Below are positions 1 through 8,293 of a stretch of DNA of 64,000 nt, piece after piece. The stretch is from Sphingobium sp. SYK-6 (lineage in GTDB: Bacteria > Pseudomonadota > Alphaproteobacteria > Sphingomonadales > Sphingomonadaceae): the NCBI RefSeq assembly GCF_000283515.1, contig NC_015976.1, positions 2,884,501 to 2,948,500 on the forward strand, read 5' to 3'. A program made the position numbers and the translations under genes. A model generated the notes under the pieces. That model saw only the letters and a program-made list of their open reading frames with translations. It was not told the origin of the DNA and made no database searches. Within the stretch, counting starts at the first letter, position 1. The number at the start of each line of letters is the position of its first letter.

Positions 1-11
1 TTGTTTATGGA

Positions 12-491
12 TCAGGCCGCTTCGAGCGCCTTTTCCTTCGGCGCCTCGATCCGCTCGCCAGCGGGCTTCGCCCCGCCAATCTCGATGCGGCGCGGCTTCA
101 TCGCCTCGGGAACCACCCGCTTCAGCGCAATGCTGAGCAGGCCGGTGTCGAAGCTGGCCTCACCGACCTCGATATGGTCGGCAAGCTGGAAGCGCCGCTC
201 GAACGCGCGCGTTGCGATGCCACGGTGCAGATATTCGCCCTTGCCGTCCTCATCGGCGCGCTTGCCGGTGACGGTGAGCTGATTCTGCTGGGCCACCACC
301 TCGATTTCGTCGGGGCGGAAGCCAGCTACCGCAAGCGTGATACGATAGCTGTCCTCGCCTTCCTTCACGATGTCGAAGGGCGGATAGCCATCGGTTGCGT
401 CGCCGCGCATGCCGGTCTCGAGCAAATCGAACAGACGATCGAAGCCGACCGTGGAACGCCGATAGGGCGTGAAGTCAAAGTTGGTTCTCAT
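12..491 (-). CDS. Small heat-shock protein, Hsp20/IbpA family
   Basis: This is an ATP-independent holdase chaperone of the alpha-crystallin/Hsp20 family, about 159 residues and normal in length. The alpha-crystallin domain is visible from PPFDIVKEGEDSYRITLAVAGF through the LTVTGKR strand to the IATRAFERRFQLADHI segment that is typical of IbpA-type proteins. The C-terminus is rich in charged residues and alanine. A TTG lies two codons upstream at 497, but the AGGAGG at about 500-505 sits 8 nt before the ATG at 491 and only 2 nt before that TTG, so I chose ATG 491. It is the first gene of the window and is transcribed leftwards, alone. Confidence 0.93.
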   Translation of the reverse strand: MRTNFDFTPYRRSTVGFDRLFDLLETGMRGDATDGYPPFDIVKEGEDSYRITLAVAGFRPDEIEVVAQQNQLTVTGKRADEDGKGEYLHRGIATRAFERRFQLADHIEVGEASFDTGLLSIALKRVVPEAMKPRRIEIGGAKPAGERIEAPKEKALEAA

Positions 492-593
492 TTCCAAATC
501 CTCCTAAAGCGATCTGGGCATGAGCTGCGTCGGTAAAGGAGAGCCGACGCCCCCTATGTCCCACCGGACCCGAACACGGCGCCCGGCAAGGAT

Positions 594-622
594 GAGTTAG
601 AAAGCATTTTTTTCGTTTCAAG
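594..622 (-). promoter_or_regulatory. Candidate heat-shock sigma (RpoH) promoter for the hsp20 gene
   Basis: On the minus strand CTTGAAA (622-616) is followed after 15 nt by CTAACT(C) (600-594), about 100 nt upstream of the hsp20 start. CTTGAAA is the classic -35 of sigma-32-type promoters; the -10 match is only partial. Inference from motif and from the gene it precedes. Confidence 0.4.
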
Positions 623-1176
623 ACCTGTATCGGTAGGCACGTCGACCTCAAGCCAGCCGACCTGGATTCCAACATCCTTTCCAGCAAATCCGGCCGTATT
701 GATCGCTAAACGCTGAACGCCGTCCGTTGCAAACGAGGGAGGGCTCGCATGATGTTGATGGCGTTGCGCCTGCTAAGCGACCTTGTAGGGGAGACGTTCC
801 TGGAGATTGACCGCCAAACGGGACGTAAAGCAGCAAAGGCTAAGGGGGAGAGAGGAAGGCGATGACATTCGAGTAAGAACCGCCCTGCGCGCTCTCGCCA
901 ACAAAGCCGCCGTTCGCGATACTTCGCTTGGCCGTTCAAACCGGCCGTACATTCACTCGGCGAGGTTTGGCGCCTCCATGGCCGATAGCAACTACTGTGG
1001 ACGAGAAACCGGAGAAAAACTGACCGTCTGCTCATCGTCCTTTCCGGGGGCTCTCGCCGATAGAGACTTCTCTAGCCTTACCACGAGTGCGCCAAGACCC
1101 GCATCTATTGACTCCCAAGTGAGGGAGTGAACTAAACGCCTCCTCCTGCGAGCGCATTTTTCTTGCGCAATCGGCG
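623..1176. other. Intergenic region without a recognisable gene
   Basis: No reading frame on either strand has recognisable family motifs, a convincing start with ribosome-binding site, or conserved spacing to a neighbour. It separates the hsp20 gene from the defence cluster and probably contains the promoter of the methyltransferase operon, although I see no clear -35/-10 pair. Confidence 0.4.
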
Positions 1177-2364
1177 GTGATCGACGATCGTCGCATCATG
1201 GCGCTTCACGACCCCGATAGTCTCCCCTCGAATTCACGACGCGAGCCCCTGAAAATCGTGGATTTGTTCTGCGGCACCGGCGGATTCTCGCTGGGTGCGC
1301 ACGCGGCCGGATTCGAGGTGGTTGCCGCCTATGATCGCGATCCGATCCTCACTTCCTCGTTCGGGCTGAACTTTCCTTCGACGCCGCTGCATCTTCGCAA
1401 CCTCGCGTGGACGTCGGGAGAGCGTCTTCGACGCGATGCGGGCGGCGACGTCGACGGAATTATCGGTGGGCCACCGTGTCAAGGCTTCAGCGAGATGGGC
1501 CTGCGCTGCAAGGAGGATCCGCGCCGGGATCTGCTGCGCCACTTTTTCCGACTGGTCGCGGGAGTGCGCCCGAAGTTCTTCGTCATGGAGAACGTGCGCG
1601 GTCTGGGATTCCCCTCTGCCCGGCCGACGCTCGATGCCGCCCTCGATCTAGTGCGGGACGACTACGATATTCTCGGCCCGGTCGTGTGGGACGCGGCCTC
1701 GTTTGGTGCGGCGACCACGCGGCCCCGTCTGTTCGTGATCGGGACGCGCAAGGACCTTAAAGCCCCGGTCCGGCGGTCCGACGTCGAAGCCGGGATGCGG
1801 CCTGCGGCCACCGTCGAGGACGCGATCGCCGATTTGGAGGCAGCGCGCGAACTCGCCGTCGATCCTGAGGGTTTCGACCAGTGGCAAACGACCCGTCCGT
1901 TCCGGCCATCGACCTATGCGATGAAACTGCGTCGGGGCGGCCTGTTTACTGGTCATCGGCCTACGACGCATACCGAGGGCGTGGTCCGGCGCTTCGCTTC
2001 GGTTCCGACGGGCGGCTTCGACAAGGTCGGTCGGCATCCGCGATTGGCATGGGACAGGCAGTGCCCCACGCTGCGTGCAGGGACGGGCGCCGACCGCGGG
2101 AGCTTCCAGTCGGTTCGCCCCATCCATCCTGAAGAGGATCGCGTCATTACGGTCAGGGAAGCCGCGCGACTCCAAGGCTTTCCCGACGACCATCGCTTCC
2201 ACCCGACGGTCTGGCACAGCTTCCGAATGATCGGCAACAGCGTGTCCCCCGTTATTGGAGAGGCGGTGCTGGCTGCTGTGCGGGACCGGCTTGCCGCGTC
2301 GCCAAGCCAGGAACCGAAATCCGACACCGTTCCGGAGCTTGCTGCCGCTTCGGTGAATGGTTGA
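1177..2364 (+). CDS. DNA (cytosine-5-)-methyltransferase
   Basis: This enzyme transfers a methyl group from S-adenosylmethionine to C5 of cytosine within a specific DNA site; the site cannot be read from sequence. The family motifs appear in order: motif I DLFCGTGGFS (about residues 29-38), motif IV GGPPCQGFS with the catalytic Cys at about 101, motif VI ENVRG (138-142), motif VIII around TRPRLFVIG, motif IX TPTLRAG-like (CPTLRAGTG), and motif X GNSVSP near the C-terminus. The length, about 395 residues, is normal. The start is uncertain: GTG at 1177 or ATG at 1198. The last 8 nt overlap vsr, so the two are co-translated. It is the modification arm of the 1.2-6.3 kb cluster. Confidence 0.93.
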   Translation: MIDDRRIMALHDPDSLPSNSRREPLKIVDLFCGTGGFSLGAHAAGFEVVAAYDRDPILTSSFGLNFPSTPLHLRNLAWTSGERLRRDAGGDVDGIIGGPPCQGFSEMGLRCKEDPRRDLLRHFFRLVAGVRPKFFVMENVRGLGFPSARPTLDAALDLVRDDYDILGPVVWDAASFGAATTRPRLFVIGTRKDLKAPVRRSDVEAGMRPAATVEDAIADLEAARELAVDPEGFDQWQTTRPFRPSTYAMKLRRGGLFTGHRPTTHTEGVVRRFASVPTGGFDKVGRHPRLAWDRQCPTLRAGTGADRGSFQSVRPIHPEEDRVITVREAARLQGFPDDHRFHPTVWHSFRMIGNSVSPVIGEAVLAAVRDRLAASPSQEPKSDTVPELAAASVNG

Positions 2365-2794
2365 CCGCCTGACGCCCGAGCGACGCTCGTGGCTGATGTC
2401 GCGAGTCCGAGGGAAGAGCACGATGCCGGAGATGGCGGTGCGCCGCATGGCGCACGCCATGGGCATGAGATTTCGACTGCACAGGCGCGATCTGCCCGGG
2501 CGCCCCGACCTCGTTTTCCCTCGGTATCGTACCGTCCTGTTCGTCCACGGATGCTTCTGGCATCGTCACGCCGGATGCCGGAAGGCGACGTCGCCGAAGT
2601 CGCGTACGGAATATTGGCAGGCGAAGTTCGAGGGCAACGTCGCCCGCGACGAGAGAAATGAGACCCAACTGATCCGGATGGGCTGGCGAGTGTTGACGAT
2701 CTGGGAATGCGATACGAAAGATTCAGAGCTTTTGAGAGAGAAGCTCGAATCGGTGCGGTCTATCAGAGGGGGGAAGGATGACGGACTCGACTGA
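2357..2794 (+). CDS. vsr: Very short patch repair endonuclease Vsr
   Basis: Vsr nicks next to T:G mismatches that arise when 5-methylcytosine deaminates, protecting the sites methylated by the adjacent enzyme. The 145-residue protein has the family signature: MSRVRGKSTMPEM near the N-terminus, LPGRPDLVF with the catalytic Asp at about 51, and FVHGCFWHRHAGC with the His/Cys residues that bind zinc and act in catalysis, then the SPKSRTEYWQAKF region. Pairing with a C5 methyltransferase gene is the standard arrangement. The start overlaps the methyltransferase stop by 8 nt, and the 3' end overlaps the next gene by 17 nt. Confidence 0.95.
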   Translation: MVDRLTPERRSWLMSRVRGKSTMPEMAVRRMAHAMGMRFRLHRRDLPGRPDLVFPRYRTVLFVHGCFWHRHAGCRKATSPKSRTEYWQAKFEGNVARDERNETQLIRMGWRVLTIWECDTKDSELLREKLESVRSIRGGKDDGLD

Positions 2795-4190
2795 GCAAGA
2801 GGCGGCCCCGCCGACGATCTTCGCGGGACCGACGAAGCGGTTCTTCATCTCGATGTTCACGCGGGACATCGAACTGAAGGACGCCATTCTCGACATGCTC
2901 GACAATTGCGTCGACGGCGCAATGCGTCATTCGGGCCGAGACCTCAACGCGGCAAATCCGTACAAAGACTATTGGGCGAAGATCGAAGCCAGCCCAGAGC
3001 GCTTCGCTATGTCCGATAACTGCGGCGGTATTCCGCGGGATATCGCGGCGGGCAGCGCGTTTCGTTTGGGACGGCCAGACATGGAACGCGACAAGGCGCT
3101 GCCCACGATCGGCATGTACGGCATCGGCATGAAGCGTGCGATCTTCAAGCTCGGGCGCGATGCCAAAGTGCACTCGCAGCCGGAAGGCGGTGCGTTTCTC
3201 GTCCACTACGACAGAGCCTGGATGGACGAGTCCAACGAGACGTGGGACCTTCCCATCGACTGGTCAGCCGAGCAAAGAGCGGACGGCGCCGGCACGACCA
3301 TCACCGTCGAGGATCTGCTGCCTTCGGTGAAGGAGGACTTCTCCAAGGACTCGTCGTTCCTGGATGAGCTGCGGGACGCCATCTCGACCTACTACGGCTA
3401 CATCATCTCGAAGGGGTTTTCGGTGGAGCTGAACGGGACGCCGGTCGAGCCGCGCATCCTGTCGCTTTTCGCCACGGACGACGTCGGCAAGGACGGAATG
3501 GCGCCTTACTTGCTTCAAGGCGAGCTGGACGAGGTCCGCTACCTCGTGGCCGTCGGCTTCCGTCGTCCGCTGGCTACCGAAACTGAGATCGACGAAGAGC
3601 AGGACGCGTCGCGGACGAGCGACGACGCCGGCGTCACGATCATATGCAATGACCGTGTCGTCACTCTGAACGACAAGAGCCGGCTGACGGGGTGGGGAGA
3701 CAACAACGTCCCCAAGTACCACAATCAGTTCATCGCGATCAGCGGCGTCATGAGCTTCACCAGCAACAACGCGAGCAAGCTGCCGCTTACGACGACCAAG
3801 CGCGGCGTTGATGCAGCGACGGAAGTCTACTTGACGGCCAGGAACTACGCGATGGAGGGGCTCAAGGGCGCGACATCGTTTACGAACAAGTGGAAGGGAA
3901 TGGAGGAAGAAACCGAGCAGTTCTTCCAGAATGCCAAGCCCATGACCGTATCGCACTTCGAGCGTGCGGTCGCGGCGGAGCTGCGCGACGTTCGCGAAGT
4001 CGCCGCGAAGCGGTTCAGTCCCAAGCTGCCAATGCCGCCGGCGGAAAAGCCGACGCGCCGCGTTTCGTTCACTCGCACCGCCGCTGAGATCGCGGAGGCT
4101 GCCGAGTATCTGTTCGATGATCGCGCGAAGAAACCCAGCGACGTGGGCAACGAGTGCTTCTCCTACGTGCTGAAGGACGCCCGCTCGTGA
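2778..4190 (+). CDS. GHKL (MutL/Hsp90/MORC-like) ATPase of a restriction-type system
   Basis: The N-terminus has the Bergerat-fold ATP-binding motifs: an N box LDMLDNCVDGA with Asn at about 43, a G1 motif SDNCGGIP (79-86) and a G2 motif GMYGIGMKRA (112-121). An S5-like transducer region follows, including a TTTKRG segment that may supply the conserved Lys. It is 470 residues long, so it is not MutL. Iyer, Abhiman and Aravind (2008) described MutL-like ATPases encoded in prokaryotic restriction-modification loci, and this gene fits that class by context. GGGGGGAAGG directly precedes the ATG, which lies inside the vsr 3' end. The downstream gene overlaps by 4 nt (GTGA). The N box has Asp-Asn rather than the usual Glu-Asn pair; the meaning is unknown. 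Likely role: ATP-dependent conformational switch coordinating cleavage. Confidence 0.8.
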   Translation: MTDSTEQEAAPPTIFAGPTKRFFISMFTRDIELKDAILDMLDNCVDGAMRHSGRDLNAANPYKDYWAKIEASPERFAMSDNCGGIPRDIAAGSAFRLGRPDMERDKALPTIGMYGIGMKRAIFKLGRDAKVHSQPEGGAFLVHYDRAWMDESNETWDLPIDWSAEQRADGAGTTITVEDLLPSVKEDFSKDSSFLDELRDAISTYYGYIISKGFSVELNGTPVEPRILSLFATDDVGKDGMAPYLLQGELDEVRYLVAVGFRRPLATETEIDEEQDASRTSDDAGVTIICNDRVVTLNDKSRLTGWGDNNVPKYHNQFIAISGVMSFTSNNASKLPLTTTKRGVDAATEVYLTARNYAMEGLKGATSFTNKWKGMEEETEQFFQNAKPMTVSHFERAVAAELRDVREVAAKRFSPKLPMPPAEKPTRRVSFTRTAAEIAEAAEYLFDDRAKKPSDVGNECFSYVLKDARS

Positions 4191-5188
4191 GCGGTATCGA
4201 CGTCCCCTATCACCTCCGGCCGAACAAGTACGTCGACCGGCAGATCTTCGTCGACCTCCTCAACCGCCTCGACCGCGTTCGGCCGCTCTCGCAGAGCGTG
4301 TACGTGTCTATGGGCGGTAAGTTTCTCGACGACCACAAGGCGATCCGCTTCGCCTTCGAGCTGGCAGGGTCGGTCTCGATCGAGAAGTTTGCGCGCGTCG
4401 TGCCGCGGCAGAACTTCAACAAGCCTTTCGAGGACGTGAGCTGCCTCGAGCGGGAATCGAAGGATTTCGTAAGTGGCTTCTCCGAGTTCCGTTCGGAATA
4501 TCCAGAGGACGCCAACTTCATCGTTTGGCTCGATTTCGTGAAGCCGTCAGAGCGTCTGATCCAACTCGAGGAATTTTCTACCCTGGTAGGCTTCGGTCGA
4601 CCCTTCGATGTGTTCCGGATTACCATCAACGCGAACGCCGAAACGCTTAAGGGGTCCGATGCGAAGAAGCCGGAACAGTACAAGACGATTAGGGACTGGC
4701 GGCTGGCGATATTCGAGAGCCAGCTGCGCAAGTTTCCTTGCAACGCGACAGCCGACGAGATGACCACCGCCGGCTTCCCTGCGGCCTTAGCGAGGGCCGT
4801 GGGCGTAGCTGCCATGGAAGGGACGAAGCGCAAGAAGTTTGTGGTCAGGCCGCTTGCCGTCACCTCCTACTCGGACGGCACAACCATGCTGTCGGTAACG
4901 GCCATTCTGCTTCCTGCGGAAGAGGCGGACGCGTTCATGGCCATGCCGTGGATAGCGGAATGGAAGCACCGAGCGGCTGGTTGGGGCAGCGTCACCCGGA
5001 TTGACGTGCCGGATCTCTCCCTGAGGGAGAAGATGCTGATCGATCGGCACATCAACGTAATGGACGACCGCCAGATTGCGGGCGAACTCGGCTTCGAACT
5101 CGGGGACGACGAGCCCTCGACGCTCACGAAGCTATCGCAGTACCGCGAGCACTTCCGGTTCTATCCGCAATTCGTGCGGATGGCCTGA
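4187..5188 (+). CDS. Uncharacterised protein of the GHKL-ATPase cluster, methyltransferase-like motifs
   Basis: I chose GTG 4187, which overlaps the ATPase stop (GTGA) and has GAAGGA about 9 nt upstream; an ATG in the same frame at 4154 has no support. The 333-residue product begins SGIDVPYHLRPNKYVDRQ. Three patches resemble a Rossmann-fold SAM-dependent methyltransferase: YVSMGGKFL (glycine loop after strand 1), VSIEK (acidic residue ending strand 2) and FIVWLDF (strand 4). The C-terminal third ends with a basic/hydrophobic block and no motif I know. The tail overlaps the convergent HNH gene by 28 nt. The tight coupling says it works with the ATPase. Function is inferred only from motif spacing and could be wrong. 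Confidence 0.6.
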   Translation: MSGIDVPYHLRPNKYVDRQIFVDLLNRLDRVRPLSQSVYVSMGGKFLDDHKAIRFAFELAGSVSIEKFARVVPRQNFNKPFEDVSCLERESKDFVSGFSEFRSEYPEDANFIVWLDFVKPSERLIQLEEFSTLVGFGRPFDVFRITINANAETLKGSDAKKPEQYKTIRDWRLAIFESQLRKFPCNATADEMTTAGFPAALARAVGVAAMEGTKRKKFVVRPLAVTSYSDGTTMLSVTAILLPAEEADAFMAMPWIAEWKHRAAGWGSVTRIDVPDLSLREKMLIDRHINVMDDRQIAGELGFELGDDEPSTLTKLSQYREHFRFYPQFVRMA

Positions 5189-6300
5189 GGGGCTGGCGCC
5201 GCGACGGGTTCGTTCGACCCTTCGGAGGCCGCTCGCTTCATCTGTTTGTGTCGGATGCGATGGCAGTTGGCGCAAAGGCACTCCACGTCGGCAAGTTTGG
5301 TTCGGTGACCGGGAGCCATACGGGAGACCTCGGTTGCGCGATGGTGAACCTCGATGCACGCTTCCCCATCCGGACCGAACTCGGCGACGGGATCGAGACC
5401 GCATCTCTCGCAGAAGAGCTTTCCGTGTGATCGGCGCATCTCGGCCTTCTTAGCCCGGGCGACGCCGGGGTGCCTTTCACGGCGCAGATGGGCGAGCCGC
5501 CGCTCGTCGCCTTCCGCCCACTCGCGCTCTTCGCTGTCGGCATCCGCAGGGTCGCCCGGATCGGCTCCCCCTTTTCGAATGATTGCCCAGCCGGCCCTCT
5601 CGAGCATTTCGAAGCAGACAGTCCCGACGCCGCCGGTGAAGTTCGCGGGCCGTACCGGAAAGCCGAGGGCGTCCGAAGCGGCGAGGCCGAACACAGCCTT
5701 GGGCGGGAAACGTCTGCCGTCCTCCGCAACCAGTTCGTATTCGAGCGCATCGTCGAAGCCGTGATCGACGTCTCCGTCGCGAAGACGCTCGATAGCGGAC
5801 CATATGTCCGTCTCAGAAATCCTGCGGAGATCGCTGGCAGGTAGCCGCAGGGCCGAGCGAGGGACGTTCGCTTCGGGCCTTGCGCCGATCACGGAGGCGA
5901 GCTCGCCGATCGAGCCGGTGCCGACAGCGATGCGCGGCCGCTTGTTGCGATTGCCCTTGTTCGGAATGGCATTCGGCGCCTTCCCGATCCGTTCCATGCG
6001 CCTTCCGAAAAGTGAAAACAGCGACTTCGCGTCTTCCGCGGCATCCTCTGGGAAGTAGATCTGGCGCTCGGGCAAGGGCAGCGCTTGGACCGGCGCGCTG
6101 TCGACCCACGCGCCCGTGATCGCGCGGCCGCGGGCCCGAAGCCGTCGGAGGATCAGGCGCAACGCCGTGGGGTAGTCCTGGTTCTGGGAGTTGCTTGAAC
6201 CAGCGGTGCCGCCCCGGCTGAGCAGCGTAATCGCGCCCGCCTCGAGCAGGACGTGGGCGTCGAGAGGAGCTCCTCCCTCCTCGGTGATGCGAAACTTCAT
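5161..6300 (-). CDS. HNH endonuclease, ScoMcrA-like domain layout (probable restriction effector)
   Basis: The C-terminal domain (about residues 297-355) is a zinc-stabilised HNH nuclease: CERCGLD, then IEVHHR, then CLCANCHRIRH. The middle of the protein carries the block RRFPPKAVFGLA ... FTGGVGTVCFEMLERAG, which resembles the helical head domain found next to HNH domains in ScoMcrA-type, modification-dependent enzymes. The N-terminal 110 residues (ending LFGRRMERIG) are unassigned. It is 379 residues long, transcribed towards the ATPase operon, with the two 3' ends overlapping by 28 nt. The position suggests it is the cleaving enzyme of the cluster. Whether it cuts modified or unmodified DNA cannot be told from sequence. 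Confidence 0.82.
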   Translation of the reverse strand: MKFRITEEGGAPLDAHVLLEAGAITLLSRGGTAGSSNSQNQDYPTALRLILRRLRARGRAITGAWVDSAPVQALPLPERQIYFPEDAAEDAKSLFSLFGRRMERIGKAPNAIPNKGNRNKRPRIAVGTGSIGELASVIGARPEANVPRSALRLPASDLRRISETDIWSAIERLRDGDVDHGFDDALEYELVAEDGRRFPPKAVFGLAASDALGFPVRPANFTGGVGTVCFEMLERAGWAIIRKGGADPGDPADADSEEREWAEGDERRLAHLRRERHPGVARAKKAEMRRSHGKLFCERCGLDPVAEFGPDGEACIEVHHRATEVSRMAPGHRTKLADVECLCANCHRIRHKQMKRAASEGSNEPVAAPAPQAIRTNCG

Positions 6301-6622
6301 TCCCGGGCAGATACCGGATGATAGCGGCTTAGCGAAGCATCATTGATTACCCTGAGGCGATACGACGTGCGTCGACCAGTGCTCGCCTTTCCTCGCGGTT
6401 TGACCTGCAAGCGCGCGTACAGCGCAGATGCGAATGGCAGCACTCTGATCCCGTGGTGCGACGGCTAAACGAGCGACTTTAGGGCGCCAAGCTGTCTCGA
6501 CAACCCTTCGCGAGAATCGTCCGCTATTCCAATTTGCGCACCTGAAAGGAGCCGTTCCGGAGTGTCCAACATCTCGGTCGTGTCCTACCGGTTGTCCCCT
6601 CAGATCGTGCGTAGTGTAGCAG
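6301..6622. other. Intergenic region, nothing recognised
   Basis: A stretch between two minus-strand genes with no supported reading frame and no obvious repeat. It presumably contains the promoter of the HNH gene. Confidence 0.4.
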
Positions 6623-7546
6623 CTACCTGCGAGCGGCCCTCTCAAGTTCGGCGATGCGCTCGGAGCAGACGGCGTGGACCACGCGCCCGAGTTCCTCGAT
6701 ATGGTCGGCCAGCCAGGTCAGCTCTTCCATCGTGATCCGGTAATGCTTCGAATAGCGGGCTTTGACGTAGGCTTCCTTAAGTTTGGAAAAGATCGCACGC
6801 TCGCGGCGATTATCCGACGGCCAGACCTGAGCCAGCCGCGCATCCAGCCTCTCGGCCTGACTACGCAGAAAGGCGAGGTTATGGACGTGAGGAGTATAGA
6901 AGGTCACGACCAACAGCACGCAGTGATAGAGCCTTTCCGCAGCCTGATGGAGGAGAAAGGCTGGTTCTTTTGATCGTCCCTGTGTGATCAGATCACGTGC
7001 GCTGCTGAAGTATACGAGAGCACTGGGATACCATTCCTCGTAATATTCCTTCGCCATCTCCAGCGCCTTTTCGGGCGTCTTGGGCATGGGCGTACGCAGT
7101 TTCCGGTCGTCGCTTTCGTAGAGGACGATTCCGTCACGGGCGATATCCATGAAAAAGTAGCGACCATGCGCCAGCCCGTCGTTCACTTCCTGGAGCGAAT
7201 GGACGATGAAATTGACGGGCGTACGCAGCCTGTTGACGATGCTGGTCTCGCGCATCAGCCGGTCATCGGCATTCGACCAGTAATCGACGCGGTCGGTCAG
7301 CCGCTTGTCGTTGACGATCACCAGCAGATCGAAATCGGAGCGATAGCCCTTTGCGGTATGCGGCTCGTCGACCCAGCCACCGCGCGCATAGGAACCGTAG
7401 AGGATGACCTTGAGGATGCGCCCCTTCTTTTTCCAGTCCTGCGTCGCCAGTGCGCGCGCTTCATCGAACTCCTCGAATAGAATCTGGAGCACGCGCTCCA
7501 GCTCGCGGCGTTTCGCAGGGGGAAGATGATCGAGATCAGTATGCAT
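6623..7546 (-). CDS. Fused nucleotidyltransferase-HEPN protein
   Basis: The N-terminal half is a minimal nucleotidyltransferase of the Pol-beta superfamily: LYGSYARGGWVDE followed by the catalytic carboxylate pair in RSDFDLLVIV (around residues 50-77). The C-terminal half (about 160-300) is an all-helical HEPN domain with the core AFLLHQAAERLYHC and the terminal KARYSKHY segment that supplies the Arg/His pair. Separate MNT and HEPN proteins form a well-known toxin-antitoxin system in which the MNT protein modifies the HEPN RNase; here both are one 307-residue chain, a common bacterial variant. The gene stands alone next to the defence cluster, so a defence or toxin role is plausible but unproven. 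Confidence 0.85.
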   Translation of the reverse strand: MHTDLDHLPPAKRRELERVLQILFEEFDEARALATQDWKKKGRILKVILYGSYARGGWVDEPHTAKGYRSDFDLLVIVNDKRLTDRVDYWSNADDRLMRETSIVNRLRTPVNFIVHSLQEVNDGLAHGRYFFMDIARDGIVLYESDDRKLRTPMPKTPEKALEMAKEYYEEWYPSALVYFSSARDLITQGRSKEPAFLLHQAAERLYHCVLLVVTFYTPHVHNLAFLRSQAERLDARLAQVWPSDNRRERAIFSKLKEAYVKARYSKHYRITMEELTWLADHIEELGRVVHAVCSERIAELERAARR

Positions 7547-7638
7547 CGGAAGAGGAATCCTAACCGGGACCGGCGCTTATGCAACCGGATTGAGAAGGAA
7601 AGCGGTCCGGAACGTTGCCGGAACGGCTGGGGAGACGC

Positions 7639-7854
7639 TCACCCGTCGGGCGCGTTGCTCAACGTCCGGCCAATCTCCACGATGGCGGCGGCCAGCTGAC
7701 GTTCGACCTCGCATACGCTGATGCCCAGCCGATTGCCGATCGTCGGATAGTCCAGCCCGTCTGCAGAATGCAGTCTGAACACCGAGCGCATCGGTTCGGG
7801 GAGCGCTGCGACGGCTGCGCGTATCCGGTCGGGGTCCTCATCGATTCCGGTCAT
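7639..7854 (-). CDS. Stand-alone sigma-70 region-4-like mini-protein
   Basis: A 71-residue protein starting MTGIDEDPDR, preceded by AAGGAG 9 nt before the ATG at 7854. Its body ALPEPMRSVFRLHSADGL ... IGNRLGISVCEVERQLAAAI matches region 4 of ECF sigma factors, and it aligns residue for residue with the C-terminus of the divergent ECF sigma gene at 8294-8836 (ALPERMREVFLLHRIEGL ... IATRLGISHRTVEWHIAEAI). There is no region 2, so it cannot be a complete sigma factor. The helix-turn-helix lacks part of the usual basic recognition helix (SVCEVERQ instead of SHRTVEWH). It could bind promoter -35 elements, RNA polymerase or the FecR protein. A longer upstream extension in the same frame has no ribosome-binding site. 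Confidence 0.7.
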   Translation of the reverse strand: MTGIDEDPDRIRAAVAALPEPMRSVFRLHSADGLDYPTIGNRLGISVCEVERQLAAAIVEIGRTLSNAPDG

Positions 7855-8293
7855 ACCTGTCTGCTCCTTTCTGCGGCGCCGCCGGGGCTGGCGGCAGGCA
7901 GCGATCCCCAGGAGCGCGACGCAGTGAGGCGGACCGCACCCGCAGGGGCGCAGCGCCAGCGGAGCAGCCGGGCATCGGCTTGCGGTTCGCCGCGTCGTGC
8001 CCAGGGTCGGCTGCCACCGGCCCGGCGATCCGCCTGCAGCAGGCAGTTCCGAGGGGAGATGAAGGGCAGCCACCGCTGTCAATTGCATCGCCCGCCAATC
8101 TCGCGCAGGATGGAGGTGCAGCCGGACAAGGCCGGCAGCCGGCTGCGGAACCGACCGCCAGGCATCACGAGCGTCCATCCATCCTGGTCGGACGACATAT
8201 CCGAGGCATCGCCCGGCACGGGACCTGATCTCGTGCGATCCCTTTTGCGTGCCTCCGCTCCGGGCGGATGCAATTCACCGTGCAGCTGACGCA
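7855..8293. other. Divergent promoter region between mini-sigma and ECF sigma genes
   Basis: There is no supported gene here. It separates the left-running mini-sigma gene from the right-running lasso uptake operon and must carry promoters for both. I could not identify an ECF-type GGAAC/CGTT pair with confidence. Confidence 0.4.
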
